The notes below the pieces were generated by a model. It was not told the origin of the DNA, did not search any database, and worked only from the letters and a program-made list of their open reading frames with translations. A stretch of DNA of 64,000 bases from an uncultured Lachnospiraceae bacterium (GTDB lineage: Bacteria; Bacillota; Clostridia; Lachnospirales; Lachnospiraceae): the NCBI GenBank assembly GCA_910585295.1, contig CAJUDE010000013.1:1-64000 (forward strand), given 5' to 3'. This document shows positions 26,111-34,530 of this stretch, one piece after another. Position 1 is the stretch's first letter. The number at the start of each line of letters is the position of its first letter. Position numbers and translations under genes: made by a program.

Positions 26111-27766
26111 CTACATTAAATGCAGTTTCTTTGCAATTTTAATAATCAAATTCCCCATTGGGAAGCTGCGAAGCTCATTTTCCCGCAGCCCCCGCAGCAG
26201 CAGCAGCAATATCCCATACACGCAAACCCCCACAAGGATTGACACAAATGTGGAGACAGCATTAATCTTTACGGTTTTCATCAGGAAATAGTAAATGCCA
26301 TAGACGGCCGCGCCCATAACCACCGCCGATATCCCTGGGATAATAAATGTCCTTGGGACCTCTTGCCGGTATTTCAAATACTTTTTGATTGCCAGCCCAT
26401 TTAATATGCACATCACAAAAGAGAAAAAGGTATTTGCCCATACGACTGCATAAATATTCAAATCCAGGCCATACATCAGGGCCGCAAGCACGCCAATATG
26501 TAAAACAAGTGTGATTGCTGCATTCCTCACAGGGATGTTCATACGGTTAATCCCCTGCAAAATCCCATTGCTCAATGTGGACAGCGAATAAAACACAATG
26601 GAAACTGCCCCAATCTGCATCATCCGTGCAGGCAGTTCCCGGCTGTCCTGGAACAAAAGCTGCAGGATTGGGGAAGCAAGCACGCCCATCCCCACCGCGC
26701 AGGGGATTGCGATTACCATAATAAAACGGATGGAATATGCCACCTTCCGCTTCACCTGTGCAATGTCCTTTGCCGCAAAAGCCGTGGAAAGGCTGGGCAC
26801 GCTGGAAGCGGACAGGGAAGATGCAATGGCGATAGGCACATTCACAAGCACTTTATACTCGCCCACATAAATGCCCCACATGGTGCTGTACTCTTTCGCC
26901 TGGTATCCTTGGAACGCTGCAATCTGCTTAAAAGCGCCCATGTCAAGGAATGATGTGATATTGTAAATTGTGGTGCTTAACAGCACTGGGATAATGGTAA
27001 TTACCAATACATACAGGACCGTGCCATAGCTTTCTACATTTTTCCCTTTGTCACGCTGGGACATTTTCCTGTACTTCGGGCGGTATGCCAGCAGCACAAA
27101 GAGCGTAAAAAGCAGCGCCCCAAATGCCCCGGCGCCAGTCCCGATGGTCCCCCCCGCCGCGCCATAAGCTTCGGCATATGTAGAGGGGTTTCCCAGCACC
27201 GCCCCGATTTTGGAGCCATATTGGTAGAGCATGTAAGCAGTCCATACACTGATGGCCGCATTGACAACTTGCTCAATCAACTGTGAGACGGCGCTTGGCA
27301 TCATGGTCCCCATCCCTTGGAAAAATCCACGGATTACGCCAAGGACTGCCACTATAAAAAGGGTGGGGGACAATACCTGCAAAGCAAAAATGCTCAAAGG
27401 GGTCCTTACAATATAAGTTGTGATTATGTCCGCCCCAAAATAAACAATCAGCCCGGCAATGGCGCCGGAAATAGTGGCGAAAATCAACGCCCCCTTAAAA
27501 ATCCGGTATGCATTTTTCCGCTGCCCTTTCGCAACCCTGGTGGAAACCAGTTTCGAGACTGACAACGGCAGGCTGTAAGAGGAAATCAGCAGCAAAATGC
27601 TGTAGATTTCCATAGCCGTGCCATAATAGTCATTTCCAATATCGCCAATAATTGACTTTAAGGGGATTCTGTACAGAAGCCCTATAATGCGGCTGATGAT
27701 AGAGGCAACTGCCAGAATAGAGCCTTGTACCAGAAAGTTGGATTCGCTTTTTTTTGTTTTACTCAT
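26111..27766 (-). CDS. MATE/MVF-family polysaccharide flippase (SpoVB-like)
   Basis: The 551-residue membrane protein has about 14 hydrophobic segments and begins with a short basic N-terminus (SKTKKSESNFLVQGSILAVASIISRIIGLLYRIPL). This opening and length fit the SpoVB/YtgP group of the MviN-like exporter superfamily, which moves lipid-linked cell-wall or cortex precursors. SpoVB acts during spore cortex synthesis, and other sporulation genes lie nearby. Which of the several clostridial paralogues this is cannot be settled from sequence alone. It follows the DUF3048 gene by 85 bases. Confidence 0.85.
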   Translation of the reverse strand: MSKTKKSESNFLVQGSILAVASIISRIIGLLYRIPLKSIIGDIGNDYYGTAMEIYSILLLISSYSLPLSVSKLVSTRVAKGQRKNAYRIFKGALIFATISGAIAGLIVYFGADIITTYIVRTPLSIFALQVLSPTLFIVAVLGVIRGFFQGMGTMMPSAVSQLIEQVVNAAISVWTAYMLYQYGSKIGAVLGNPSTYAEAYGAAGGTIGTGAGAFGALLFTLFVLLAYRPKYRKMSQRDKGKNVESYGTVLYVLVITIIPVLLSTTIYNITSFLDMGAFKQIAAFQGYQAKEYSTMWGIYVGEYKVLVNVPIAIASSLSASSVPSLSTAFAAKDIAQVKRKVAYSIRFIMVIAIPCAVGMGVLASPILQLLFQDSRELPARMMQIGAVSIVFYSLSTLSNGILQGINRMNIPVRNAAITLVLHIGVLAALMYGLDLNIYAVVWANTFFSFVMCILNGLAIKKYLKYRQEVPRTFIIPGISAVVMGAAVYGIYYFLMKTVKINAVSTFVSILVGVCVYGILLLLLRGLRENELRSFPMGNLIIKIAKKLHLM

Positions 27767-27851
27767 AGAAATTCCTCAACACTGCCCTTCCTCCGCTTAT
27801 AGCTCCTGTTCCACGGCCGACAGATTTTCCGATAGGCAATCTTCGGTATCT

Positions 27852-28985
27852 TTATTCTTCCGTCGCCCTTGCTGCAGATAAATCTTCCTGGGTTGCATAT
27901 ACGCCAAAACGGTCTTTGTAGTTATTCCTTGCGATGCATACCCATGTTTTCCCTTGGTTCAGGGTAATTTCATTCCCAGCTTCATCAAAATAACGCGCTG
28001 GGGAATCCTCATTTTCTTTTGTCCATGTGACTTTTTCCATCTTCCCATTGGTAATGTAGATGCCATCGCCGCCAGATGTGGTATTGATGTCCAGATACCC
28101 ATTGTCGTCCATTTTTGACCAGTCGCAATACTGTATTAAAATATTCTTTACGGCAAGCTGGCTGTCGTTTTCACCGTCAACCTGCTTGTCCTTAAATTCA
28201 TAACGGTAGTACAGGCCATCCTCGCTGTTATACACAAACCAGGGTTTATTGACAAAATACCCAGGGCTTACCACAAGGGCGTCCTCACCGGCAAGCTCTA
28301 CAGTTTCCCCATCTGCCGCAAACTGGTAATGCCCGCTGTAAGATTCCGAAAGGTCCGTGCGGTACCCTTTCTTCTCAATCCCTGCATTAATCCCATCCGC
28401 GCTGGTAAATGCATTGTGGGGCGCTTTGCGGTTTGTGTCACGGTAAAACATAATCCCTTCAATATCAGAATCCATTCCGCTTAAATTATGCACGTCTTCC
28501 CTTCCCAGGACTGGCTCTGCATAAACTGCATGCCCATAATGGGCGTAAATCGCGTCAAATTCCTTTGCAAAATAAATAAAATAATGGCGGCAGCTACGGA
28601 CAGAGCCAATTTTTTCAAGGCCAGAATAGTCCTGGAAAATTGCCATAAGCCGCGTATATGAGCCTTCCACTGGAACCTCGTAGATAACGTCAGCAGCAGA
28701 TATCCCATATTGCGGCAATGCGTCTGAGGTGTTCCCAATCATAACGGCAATTGGGCGTTTCTTCGCCAATTCCCCGTCCATTGGCTCCCCAGTCAGATAA
28801 CTCCTTGCATCCCCTTTTTTCCCCTCTGGCGTAGCCTCCGGCGTTGGGGTTTCTTCCGGCGTTGGGGTAGGGGTTTCCTCTTCCACCTCCGGCTCAGGCT
28901 CCGCTGGCCCTTCTTTCTTCCCACAACCAGCAAACATGCTTAATACAAGCGCTGCCATAAGCAGCCATGCCATACGTTTCTTCAT
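27852..28985 (-). CDS. DUF3048 lipoprotein (YerB-like)
   Basis: ATG 28985 follows GGAGGGA. The N-terminus is a lipoprotein signal with lipobox FAGC (Cys near residue 20), then an acidic Pro/Thr linker (residues about 25-60). Two DUF3048 halves follow, recognised by KRPIAVMIGNTSDALPQYGIS, EGSYTRLMAIFQD and KAPHNAFTS. B. subtilis YerB is of this type, and the role is not established. It is exported and lipid-anchored. It follows ybeY by 31 bases. Confidence 0.9.
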   Translation of the reverse strand: MKKRMAWLLMAALVLSMFAGCGKKEGPAEPEPEVEEETPTPTPEETPTPEATPEGKKGDARSYLTGEPMDGELAKKRPIAVMIGNTSDALPQYGISAADVIYEVPVEGSYTRLMAIFQDYSGLEKIGSVRSCRHYFIYFAKEFDAIYAHYGHAVYAEPVLGREDVHNLSGMDSDIEGIMFYRDTNRKAPHNAFTSADGINAGIEKKGYRTDLSESYSGHYQFAADGETVELAGEDALVVSPGYFVNKPWFVYNSEDGLYYRYEFKDKQVDGENDSQLAVKNILIQYCDWSKMDDNGYLDINTTSGGDGIYITNGKMEKVTWTKENEDSPARYFDEAGNEITLNQGKTWVCIARNNYKDRFGVYATQEDLSAARATEE

Positions 28986-29016
28986 AATCAATTCCCTCCA
29001 GGTTTTTATAAAATTT

Positions 29017-29511
29017 TTATCTTAAAATCCTCATCTGATCCAGGATTTTGCGCTGTTTCCCTTCCATTATGGCAGCCTCATCCTCTGTCATATGGTCATA
29101 TCCAAACAAATGGAGCATACTGTGCAGGATTAAAAAAGCATACTCCCGTTCCTCACTATGCCCAAACTCTTTGGCCTGTTCCTTCACCTTGTCCACACAC
29201 AGCACAATGTCCCCCAGCATCACTTCGCCAGTGTCTGGGTTGAAATTGCCCCCTTCCTGGCCAACGCCGGAAAAATCCCCTGGCTGCCTATAAAATATCA
29301 TAGGAAAGGAAAGCACATCGGTAGGCTTGTCCAACCCTCTCTGTTCCAAGTTTATTTCCTGAATTTCCCCCAATGTGGCCAACAGCAGGCCTACCTCTGC
29401 CTCAAATGGAAACCCCTCCTCTTCTATGGCGGCGCAGATGACGTCTTTTGCCAGTTTCCTATGGTCAAACGGGAACGCCGCGCCCTGCCCTCCCTCGATG
29501 GTTACTGTCAA
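29017..29511 (-). CDS. ybeY: Endoribonuclease YbeY
   Basis: YbeY is a metal-dependent RNase for 16S rRNA 3'-end maturation and ribosome quality control. The 164 residues include the zinc motif HSMLHLFGYDH near 135 (HxxxHxxxxxH), preceded by VLSFPM near 68 and the DIVLC strand. It overlaps the upstream pgpH-like gene by 4 bases and belongs to the conserved yqfC-yqfD-phoH-pgpH-ybeY cluster. Confidence 0.95.
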   Translation of the reverse strand: MTVTIEGGQGAAFPFDHRKLAKDVICAAIEEEGFPFEAEVGLLLATLGEIQEINLEQRGLDKPTDVLSFPMIFYRQPGDFSGVGQEGGNFNPDTGEVMLGDIVLCVDKVKEQAKEFGHSEEREYAFLILHSMLHLFGYDHMTEDEAAIMEGKQRKILDQMRILR

Positions 29512-30764
29512 AACAAATCCGCCTCCTTTATAAGATAATCCCTGATTTTCAAAAACATATTCATGCTGAACCCGGATTTATCGTAAAGCCCGGAAGCTGA
29601 ATTCTCATTTAGGGTCTGGTATACTAAAATATCCTGGTTCCAGGAGCTAGACAGGGTTTCCTTGTCCAGCACGTCAAATTTCGCCACCACGCTGTCCACA
29701 ATATGTACAATCGCGGACTCTAAGGTGGAGGGGAATTTCTGCTCCCCATTATATTCCTGCAGGATCTCAATGATTTCTTTGGGAAGGTGGTTGCTCTTTG
29801 CCAACGCCACGCCATTTTCCACATATGGCTCCCCTTCCATCCTGCCAATCCGGTAATAAAAGCCCCCTGCCGCCGCCACATCCGGGTCAGCGCCAATTAT
29901 GGCGGCGCAATTTTTGGAAATCTCCGATACTTTCTTGGCATGCCCATAATCCAGTTTTGAGAAATTCTGCACTGCCTGCACTAGGCTAAAATCCTCATGC
30001 AATATCCTATCCATCCCCCGTTTCCTAGACAATTCTAAGAATTGGCGCAGCTTCTGGCATAAAATCCCGGCCATCCCTGCGGAACACGCGCCGTTGCATG
30101 CGCCGCAAAACAAAACAAACCATTCCAATTGCCCCGTCTGCAAAAAAGAGAACACCAAAACGCTGCAGGATACATAGAGAAATAAAAATATCGCCTCCCA
30201 TTTTGGCTCCTTCGCCCCTTCCAGGAAAGAAACCGCCATGCACCCGCCCATTACTAAAAACATGCCGCACAACAGGATATAGGCGTTTTCCTGCCCACAG
30301 ACGGCAAACACCGTAACATGGAACATCCCAAACATCACGCCAAACAACGAATTAGAAAGGATGTCCATGCCAATTGCCAGCAGCATCACAGGCCTTGCAT
30401 ATTCTGGAAGGTATATAAACAGCGCCGCCACTATGCAGGAAGCCGTATACCACCTTGCAATATGCTTATAATCTGCGGCTTTCTCATAAAACCAGTCTTT
30501 TTGAGTACGAAGGAATTCCATCCCTGCAAAAAATATCACGGAATAGAGGAGCCCTAAAAACACCAGGGTTATCATACGGTCTGGCTCCTGCCCGCTAATT
30601 TCGCCTGCCAGGATGCATTCCAAAATCCCCGCTGCAGCCATCGTGGTAAGCCTAAGGTTCCTGCGCCTGCGGCCATGGTCTTTCAAATTATCTGGTTTTT
30701 CTGGCTTTATTCCGCTCTCTGCCGCCCCTGCTTCCTTTTTTTTCAATTTTTTCATATTCCTCAT
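29508..30764 (-). CDS. PgpH-like membrane HD protein with degenerate catalytic site
   Basis: The position between phoH and ybeY is that of pgpH (yqfF), the c-di-AMP phosphodiesterase. The 418-residue protein has 6-7 membrane helices (residues about 40-235) and a C-terminal HD-like domain, but lacks the large extracellular domain. The active-site HD is replaced (expected YHDIGK reads YYRIGRMEG) and the later HH pair reads EYNGEQK, while the first His (YGHAKKVSE) and the late Asp (VDSVV) remain. It is probably catalytically dead and may sense rather than cleave. The predicted start overlaps phoH by 77 bases; an internal ATG at 30641 would avoid it. Confidence 0.75.
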   Translation of the reverse strand: MRNMKKLKKKEAGAAESGIKPEKPDNLKDHGRRRRNLRLTTMAAAGILECILAGEISGQEPDRMITLVFLGLLYSVIFFAGMEFLRTQKDWFYEKAADYKHIARWYTASCIVAALFIYLPEYARPVMLLAIGMDILSNSLFGVMFGMFHVTVFAVCGQENAYILLCGMFLVMGGCMAVSFLEGAKEPKWEAIFLFLYVSCSVLVFSFLQTGQLEWFVLFCGACNGACSAGMAGILCQKLRQFLELSRKRGMDRILHEDFSLVQAVQNFSKLDYGHAKKVSEISKNCAAIIGADPDVAAAGGFYYRIGRMEGEPYVENGVALAKSNHLPKEIIEILQEYNGEQKFPSTLESAIVHIVDSVVAKFDVLDKETLSSSWNQDILVYQTLNENSASGLYDKSGFSMNMFLKIRDYLIKEADLF

Positions 30765-31698
30765 AAGCCTTTACTATTTTTTGCACCAATGGATGCCGCA
30801 CCACATCGCTGCTGGTCAACGTACAAACTCCAATCTCTTCCACATCCCGCAACACCCGAAGCGCCACGTCCAGCCCGGAAACGCTGCCAGGCGCCAGGTC
30901 TTTTTGGGTCGCGTCCCCAGTCACCACCACTTTGGAGCCAAACCCAATACGCGTCAGGAACATTTTCATTTGCGCCGGCGTGGTGTTCTGCGCTTCATCT
31001 AAAATGATAAATGCATTGTCTAGCGTCCTGCCCCTCATGTAAGCAAGGGGCGCCACCTCAATTAGCCCTTTCTCTGTATATTTCTGAAAGCTCTCAGCCC
31101 CCATAATCTGGTACAGCGCGTCATACAGCGGGCGTAAGTAAGGGTCTATCTTGCTCTGTAAGTCCCCAGGCAAAAACCCAAGCTTCTCCCCTGCCTCAAT
31201 GGCAGGGCGGGTCAGGATAATCCGGCCCACCTCTTCCTTCTTAAAAGCGGTGATTGCCATGGCCATGGCAAGGTAAGTTTTTCCTGTCCCTGCCGGACCT
31301 ATGCCAAATACAATCATCTTGCTTCGGACCTCATCCACATATTTTTTCTGCCCAAGGGTTTTGGGCTTTACAGGCTTGCCATTAATGGTGTGGCATATCA
31401 GGTCTTTGTCGATTTCTACAATTGCCGATTCCTTTTCCTCGAAAGTAAGGGAAATGGCATAGTCCACATTTTGCTCTGTAATCTGGCTGCCCCGTTTGGA
31501 TAGTTCAAAAAGCTGCGTAAACACCCTTCTTGCCTTTTGCACATCGCTATCCCTTCCCAGCAGCTTCATATTATTGTCCCGAATCACGACTGTCACGCCA
31601 AAGGCCCGCTCCACCTTCTTCATATATGCGTCAAACTGCCCAAACACGTTGGACATATGCTCAACGGGAATGTCAATTACTGTCTCCATCAGACTCAT
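30688..31698 (-). CDS. phoH: PhoH family ATPase
   Basis: The 336-residue protein has an N-terminal KH-like segment (residues 1-90) and a PhoH P-loop domain: Walker A GPAGTGKTYLAMAMA near 140 and Walker B AFIILDEAQNTTPAQMK near 235. PhoH proteins are predicted RNA-associated ATPases, often paired with YbeY, as here. The start overlaps the end of yqfD by 26 bases; ATG 31689 is an alternative start. Confidence 0.93.
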   Translation of the reverse strand: MSLMETVIDIPVEHMSNVFGQFDAYMKKVERAFGVTVVIRDNNMKLLGRDSDVQKARRVFTQLFELSKRGSQITEQNVDYAISLTFEEKESAIVEIDKDLICHTINGKPVKPKTLGQKKYVDEVRSKMIVFGIGPAGTGKTYLAMAMAITAFKKEEVGRIILTRPAIEAGEKLGFLPGDLQSKIDPYLRPLYDALYQIMGAESFQKYTEKGLIEVAPLAYMRGRTLDNAFIILDEAQNTTPAQMKMFLTRIGFGSKVVVTGDATQKDLAPGSVSGLDVALRVLRDVEEIGVCTLTSSDVVRHPLVQKIVKAYEEYEKIEKKGSRGGRERNKARKTR

Positions 31699-32935
31699 CT
31701 TCTATCTGCCCTTCCTGTGGTATGTCTGTGATTGCAGTCTCCTTCCTTGTGCCAATTGGCTCAATCACCTTTAAGGTTCCGGAAACAGCGCAATTTTTCC
31801 CATCCGTTACTATCATAACATTATTTTCTATAATTTGAACCCCTTTTTGTGTTAATTCTTCACAAAATTGCCTCAATTTCTCTTCTGCCACCTGTTTTGC
31901 CTCTTCTTTGGTGTACTGTTTTTTCTCAGCCTGGTACTCTTTGCTGGTTTCTTTTGTAATCGCCAGTGGCAGGTAAAAGGAATCCCCTATCTTCACATCA
32001 TACTCATCGGTTATCGTATCATAGTCCTGGAATTTTCGGAACAAATGGGGCGTCTTTGCCTGTAGTTTAAAAAGCCGGATGCCATAAGCCTGGCTTTCTT
32101 TCCCTGTGTATTGCTTATCTTCATACCACATGGGGAACTGGTCTTCATATGTGTATTGCGTGACCCCTAAAATATCGGCATCCGAAACGCAATATTGATA
32201 GGAGCCAATTTCCCCATTGTCATTTAAGACTGGGTTTTTGCCTTCCACCAGGATATCCCCTGGCTTGACCTTGGCCCCCTTTTCCACATAGGGCGTCCCC
32301 TGGCGCGTCAGGATGCTGTAAATAACAGCCTCTTTATCCGCCACCAGGTCGCTTGGGGCGCCGTCTTGCGCCTGCTGCTCCTCTGCCTGCTGGTTCGTTG
32401 CCAAATTCTCCTGCACGTCAATAATCAGCATTGTACCTTCCAGCTTTGCGGAAGCCCAGATAATGTCCCCGTACCCTGCCCGCAGCTCTTCCTCAATCTC
32501 TTCACAGTTTATTTTGCTTTTTAACAGCCCGTGGTATACCTGTTTTTCCTCTAGGAATTTCATGATATTGCTGTCCGTTTCATGGAGGTTCCCGTTAATT
32601 TCAATTTTCCACACAAACAATGACATGGCATACAAAAGCCCGCCGCAAAGGAAAATCCCTGCAAAAAACAGCTTGCGCTTCCGGTAACGCCGCATCAAAA
32701 ATGGAAGCCCCACACGCTCCAATATCACAAACGTTGTCCTCGTTTTCCTCAAAATTGGCTTAAGCCTTTTTAGCCCCCGGACACTGACGCAGAACACATA
32801 GTTGTCGTCCATATATTCCAGGTTCCAGATGAGGATATTGTGGTTGCTGCACAAATTTAAGAACCGCTCTGGCGCATACCCTGAAAGTTTAATTTTAACA
32901 TACCCCTGCAAAAATTTCAATTTGTCAATTAACAA
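31673..32935 (-). CDS. yqfD: Sporulation protein YqfD
   Basis: YqfD is a sigma-E-dependent membrane protein with a POTRA-like domain, needed at the engulfment/stage IV step in B. subtilis relatives. The 420 residues show the family N-terminus (VKIKLSGYAPERFLNLCSNHNI), one membrane helix near 95-115 (LFFAGIFLCGGLLYAMSLFVW) and the following EINGNLHETD. It follows yqfC by 11 bases. Its presence supports a spore-forming host. Confidence 0.93.
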   Translation of the reverse strand: MLIDKLKFLQGYVKIKLSGYAPERFLNLCSNHNILIWNLEYMDDNYVFCVSVRGLKRLKPILRKTRTTFVILERVGLPFLMRRYRKRKLFFAGIFLCGGLLYAMSLFVWKIEINGNLHETDSNIMKFLEEKQVYHGLLKSKINCEEIEEELRAGYGDIIWASAKLEGTMLIIDVQENLATNQQAEEQQAQDGAPSDLVADKEAVIYSILTRQGTPYVEKGAKVKPGDILVEGKNPVLNDNGEIGSYQYCVSDADILGVTQYTYEDQFPMWYEDKQYTGKESQAYGIRLFKLQAKTPHLFRKFQDYDTITDEYDVKIGDSFYLPLAITKETSKEYQAEKKQYTKEEAKQVAEEKLRQFCEELTQKGVQIIENNVMIVTDGKNCAVSGTLKVIEPIGTRKETAITDIPQEGQIEDESDGDSN

Positions 32936-32946
32936 TTCCCTACCCC

Positions 32947-33243
32947 TTATGAGCCATATAATATTCCCTGGATGCAGCCAGTAATTTTCATTTCCTCATT
33001 GGTGTAGTATTCCACAACCAGGCGTTTCCCCTGGATGGTCACCTGGCATGTCTTGGTCTGCAGGCGTATTTTTTCCTGAGTATACTCTATAATCCCCTTA
33101 TAATTCTCCACAAGGACCTGATTGCGGCCCATTGCGGTGACAATCACTGCCCCATACATAATGTCCACGGGCAGCTCTAACGATTCCACAATATTCGATT
33201 TTACATTTTCCCTGACTTGGCTTAATTTCGTTCGTTTTCCCAT
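32947..33243 (-). CDS. yqfC: Sporulation protein YqfC (YabP/YqfC family)
   Basis: The 98-residue protein has the beta-rich YabP/YqfC domain (LPVDIMYGAVIVTAMGRNQVLVENYKG). These proteins act with YqfD in the mother cell. The ATG at 33243 begins MGKRTKLSQVREN. It lies 31 bases after the 42-codon gene, so it could belong to the same transcript as the Hsp90 group. Confidence 0.93.
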   Translation of the reverse strand: MGKRTKLSQVRENVKSNIVESLELPVDIMYGAVIVTAMGRNQVLVENYKGIIEYTQEKIRLQTKTCQVTIQGKRLVVEYYTNEEMKITGCIQGILYGS

Positions 33244-33274
33244 ATTGCACTATATGATAGGAATGGAACATATA

Positions 33275-33403
33275 TTACTGCCGGACAGCCCCTTTTACCA
33301 TTTTGGCCTTGCCAGGGGCTTTTTCCTGTATCTGGTATGCCCGCACAACTTTCCCATAAGCTTCTTTTGCCTGCTCCATGCTATTGGCATAAAATGAGAT
33401 CAT
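33275..33403 (-). CDS. 42-residue coupled small protein
   Basis: ATG 33403 overlaps the stop of the upstream helical-repeat gene by 4 bases (ATGA), with GAGG six bases before it. The 42 residues (MISFYANSMEQAKEAYGKVV and a basic tail KAPGKAKMVKGAVRQ) are helical and very basic at the end. Coupling argues that it is translated. No family recognised. It may be a partner of the Hsp90/helical-repeat pair or a nucleic-acid-binding peptide. Confidence 0.5.
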   Translation of the reverse strand: MISFYANSMEQAKEAYGKVVRAYQIQEKAPGKAKMVKGAVRQ

Positions 33404-34530
33404 ACATCCTCATGCAGGCTTTCTTCCAACTTCTTCCTATAATAATCCGTGCCATTGCGCTGGTCAAATTTTTCCGCTATTTCCTTTGCGCGGGAATAAT
33501 GGAATTCAAACAATTCCGTAATCTTATACTGCCCGTCCTCCCGGTACAAGGGGAAGGACGGGCCATAATGGATTTTTACGGTGCTGCCTTTGCGGGCTTT
33601 CCCCAACTCCTTGAAAAATATGCAAATGCTCCGTTCCGTTTTACAGGAATCCATTGGGCAGCGCAATTCCATCCATTCTTTCCAATGCTCCTTGTATATC
33701 TTTAACGCCTTCCCAATATTGGTATGGGCATAACAGACCAAAAAATCTTCCCAGCACTCATATTCTGACTCCCCATTCATATAACGTTCCACCAACCTGG
33801 CATATTCCTGGGCTTTTTCATACTCTTTGTGGTCCAAATAGTAATTCATATAAGCAATCTTCATACGCAGCCAGGCGCTCCTCTTATCAAAGCTTCCGCA
33901 AGTCAGGCGGAAATTTTCAATGTCCTTGGATAACCTATCCGCCTTCTTTAAATCCCCCCTATCCAAATAGAACTGAATTTCCACATTCCGCTCACAAGCT
34001 CTGCAGTCACTGTGGGCGTCCCTGCTGGCTTTCTCAAACTTATGGAAACACTCTTCGGAGTAGCTTTCGTTAATTTGCGCATAAAATGAATACAATGTGC
34101 AGTAATAATTCCGCAGGCTCAGCCCCATGCTGACACACCGCTCCCGGTAATCCTCAAAGAATTTTTTGCAGTCCTCCATGGAAATCTGATAAAAATCCAT
34201 GCAACTGTCCAAAACCCATTTATAGATCCACATCACATGCTCCGCCTCATATTGAAAGACATACCTAGAATCGTCCGGCTGGCCTGGGTATTTGTCTGAG
34301 AGGGCAAGGAGTTCTGGGAATACCACCATCAATTCCAGCCCGTCCCCATAAAAAGTGGACTCCCGGCAGAACTCAACGCGGAACGTAAACATAAAAGGGA
34401 GGTCCTGCCGGCGGTCTGCTTCCTGGATGGCATGGCGCAGCACTTCCATTGCCGGCTTCCCATGCTCCGTCTCCTCCAATAGTTCATCTATCACCCAATC
34501 CGGGTCATAGCTTTCCGTCCAATCAGCCAT
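33400..34530 (-). CDS. TPR-like helical-repeat protein coupled to Hsp90
   Basis: The 376 residues are all helical, soluble and acidic. Tandem helix pairs fit TPR or SEL1-like repeats (ECFHKFEKASRDAHSDCRAC; YYLDHKEYEKAQEYARLVERYM). The gene overlaps the end of the Hsp90 gene by 8 bases, so the two are made together. TPR co-chaperones bind Hsp90 in eukaryotes, and a similar partnership is inferred here, though the usual C-terminal EEVD is absent from this Hsp90. No family name known. Confidence 0.65.
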   Translation of the reverse strand: MADWTESYDPDWVIDELLEETEHGKPAMEVLRHAIQEADRRQDLPFMFTFRVEFCRESTFYGDGLELMVVFPELLALSDKYPGQPDDSRYVFQYEAEHVMWIYKWVLDSCMDFYQISMEDCKKFFEDYRERCVSMGLSLRNYYCTLYSFYAQINESYSEECFHKFEKASRDAHSDCRACERNVEIQFYLDRGDLKKADRLSKDIENFRLTCGSFDKRSAWLRMKIAYMNYYLDHKEYEKAQEYARLVERYMNGESEYECWEDFLVCYAHTNIGKALKIYKEHWKEWMELRCPMDSCKTERSICIFFKELGKARKGSTVKIHYGPSFPLYREDGQYKITELFEFHYSRAKEIAEKFDQRNGTDYYRKKLEESLHEDV

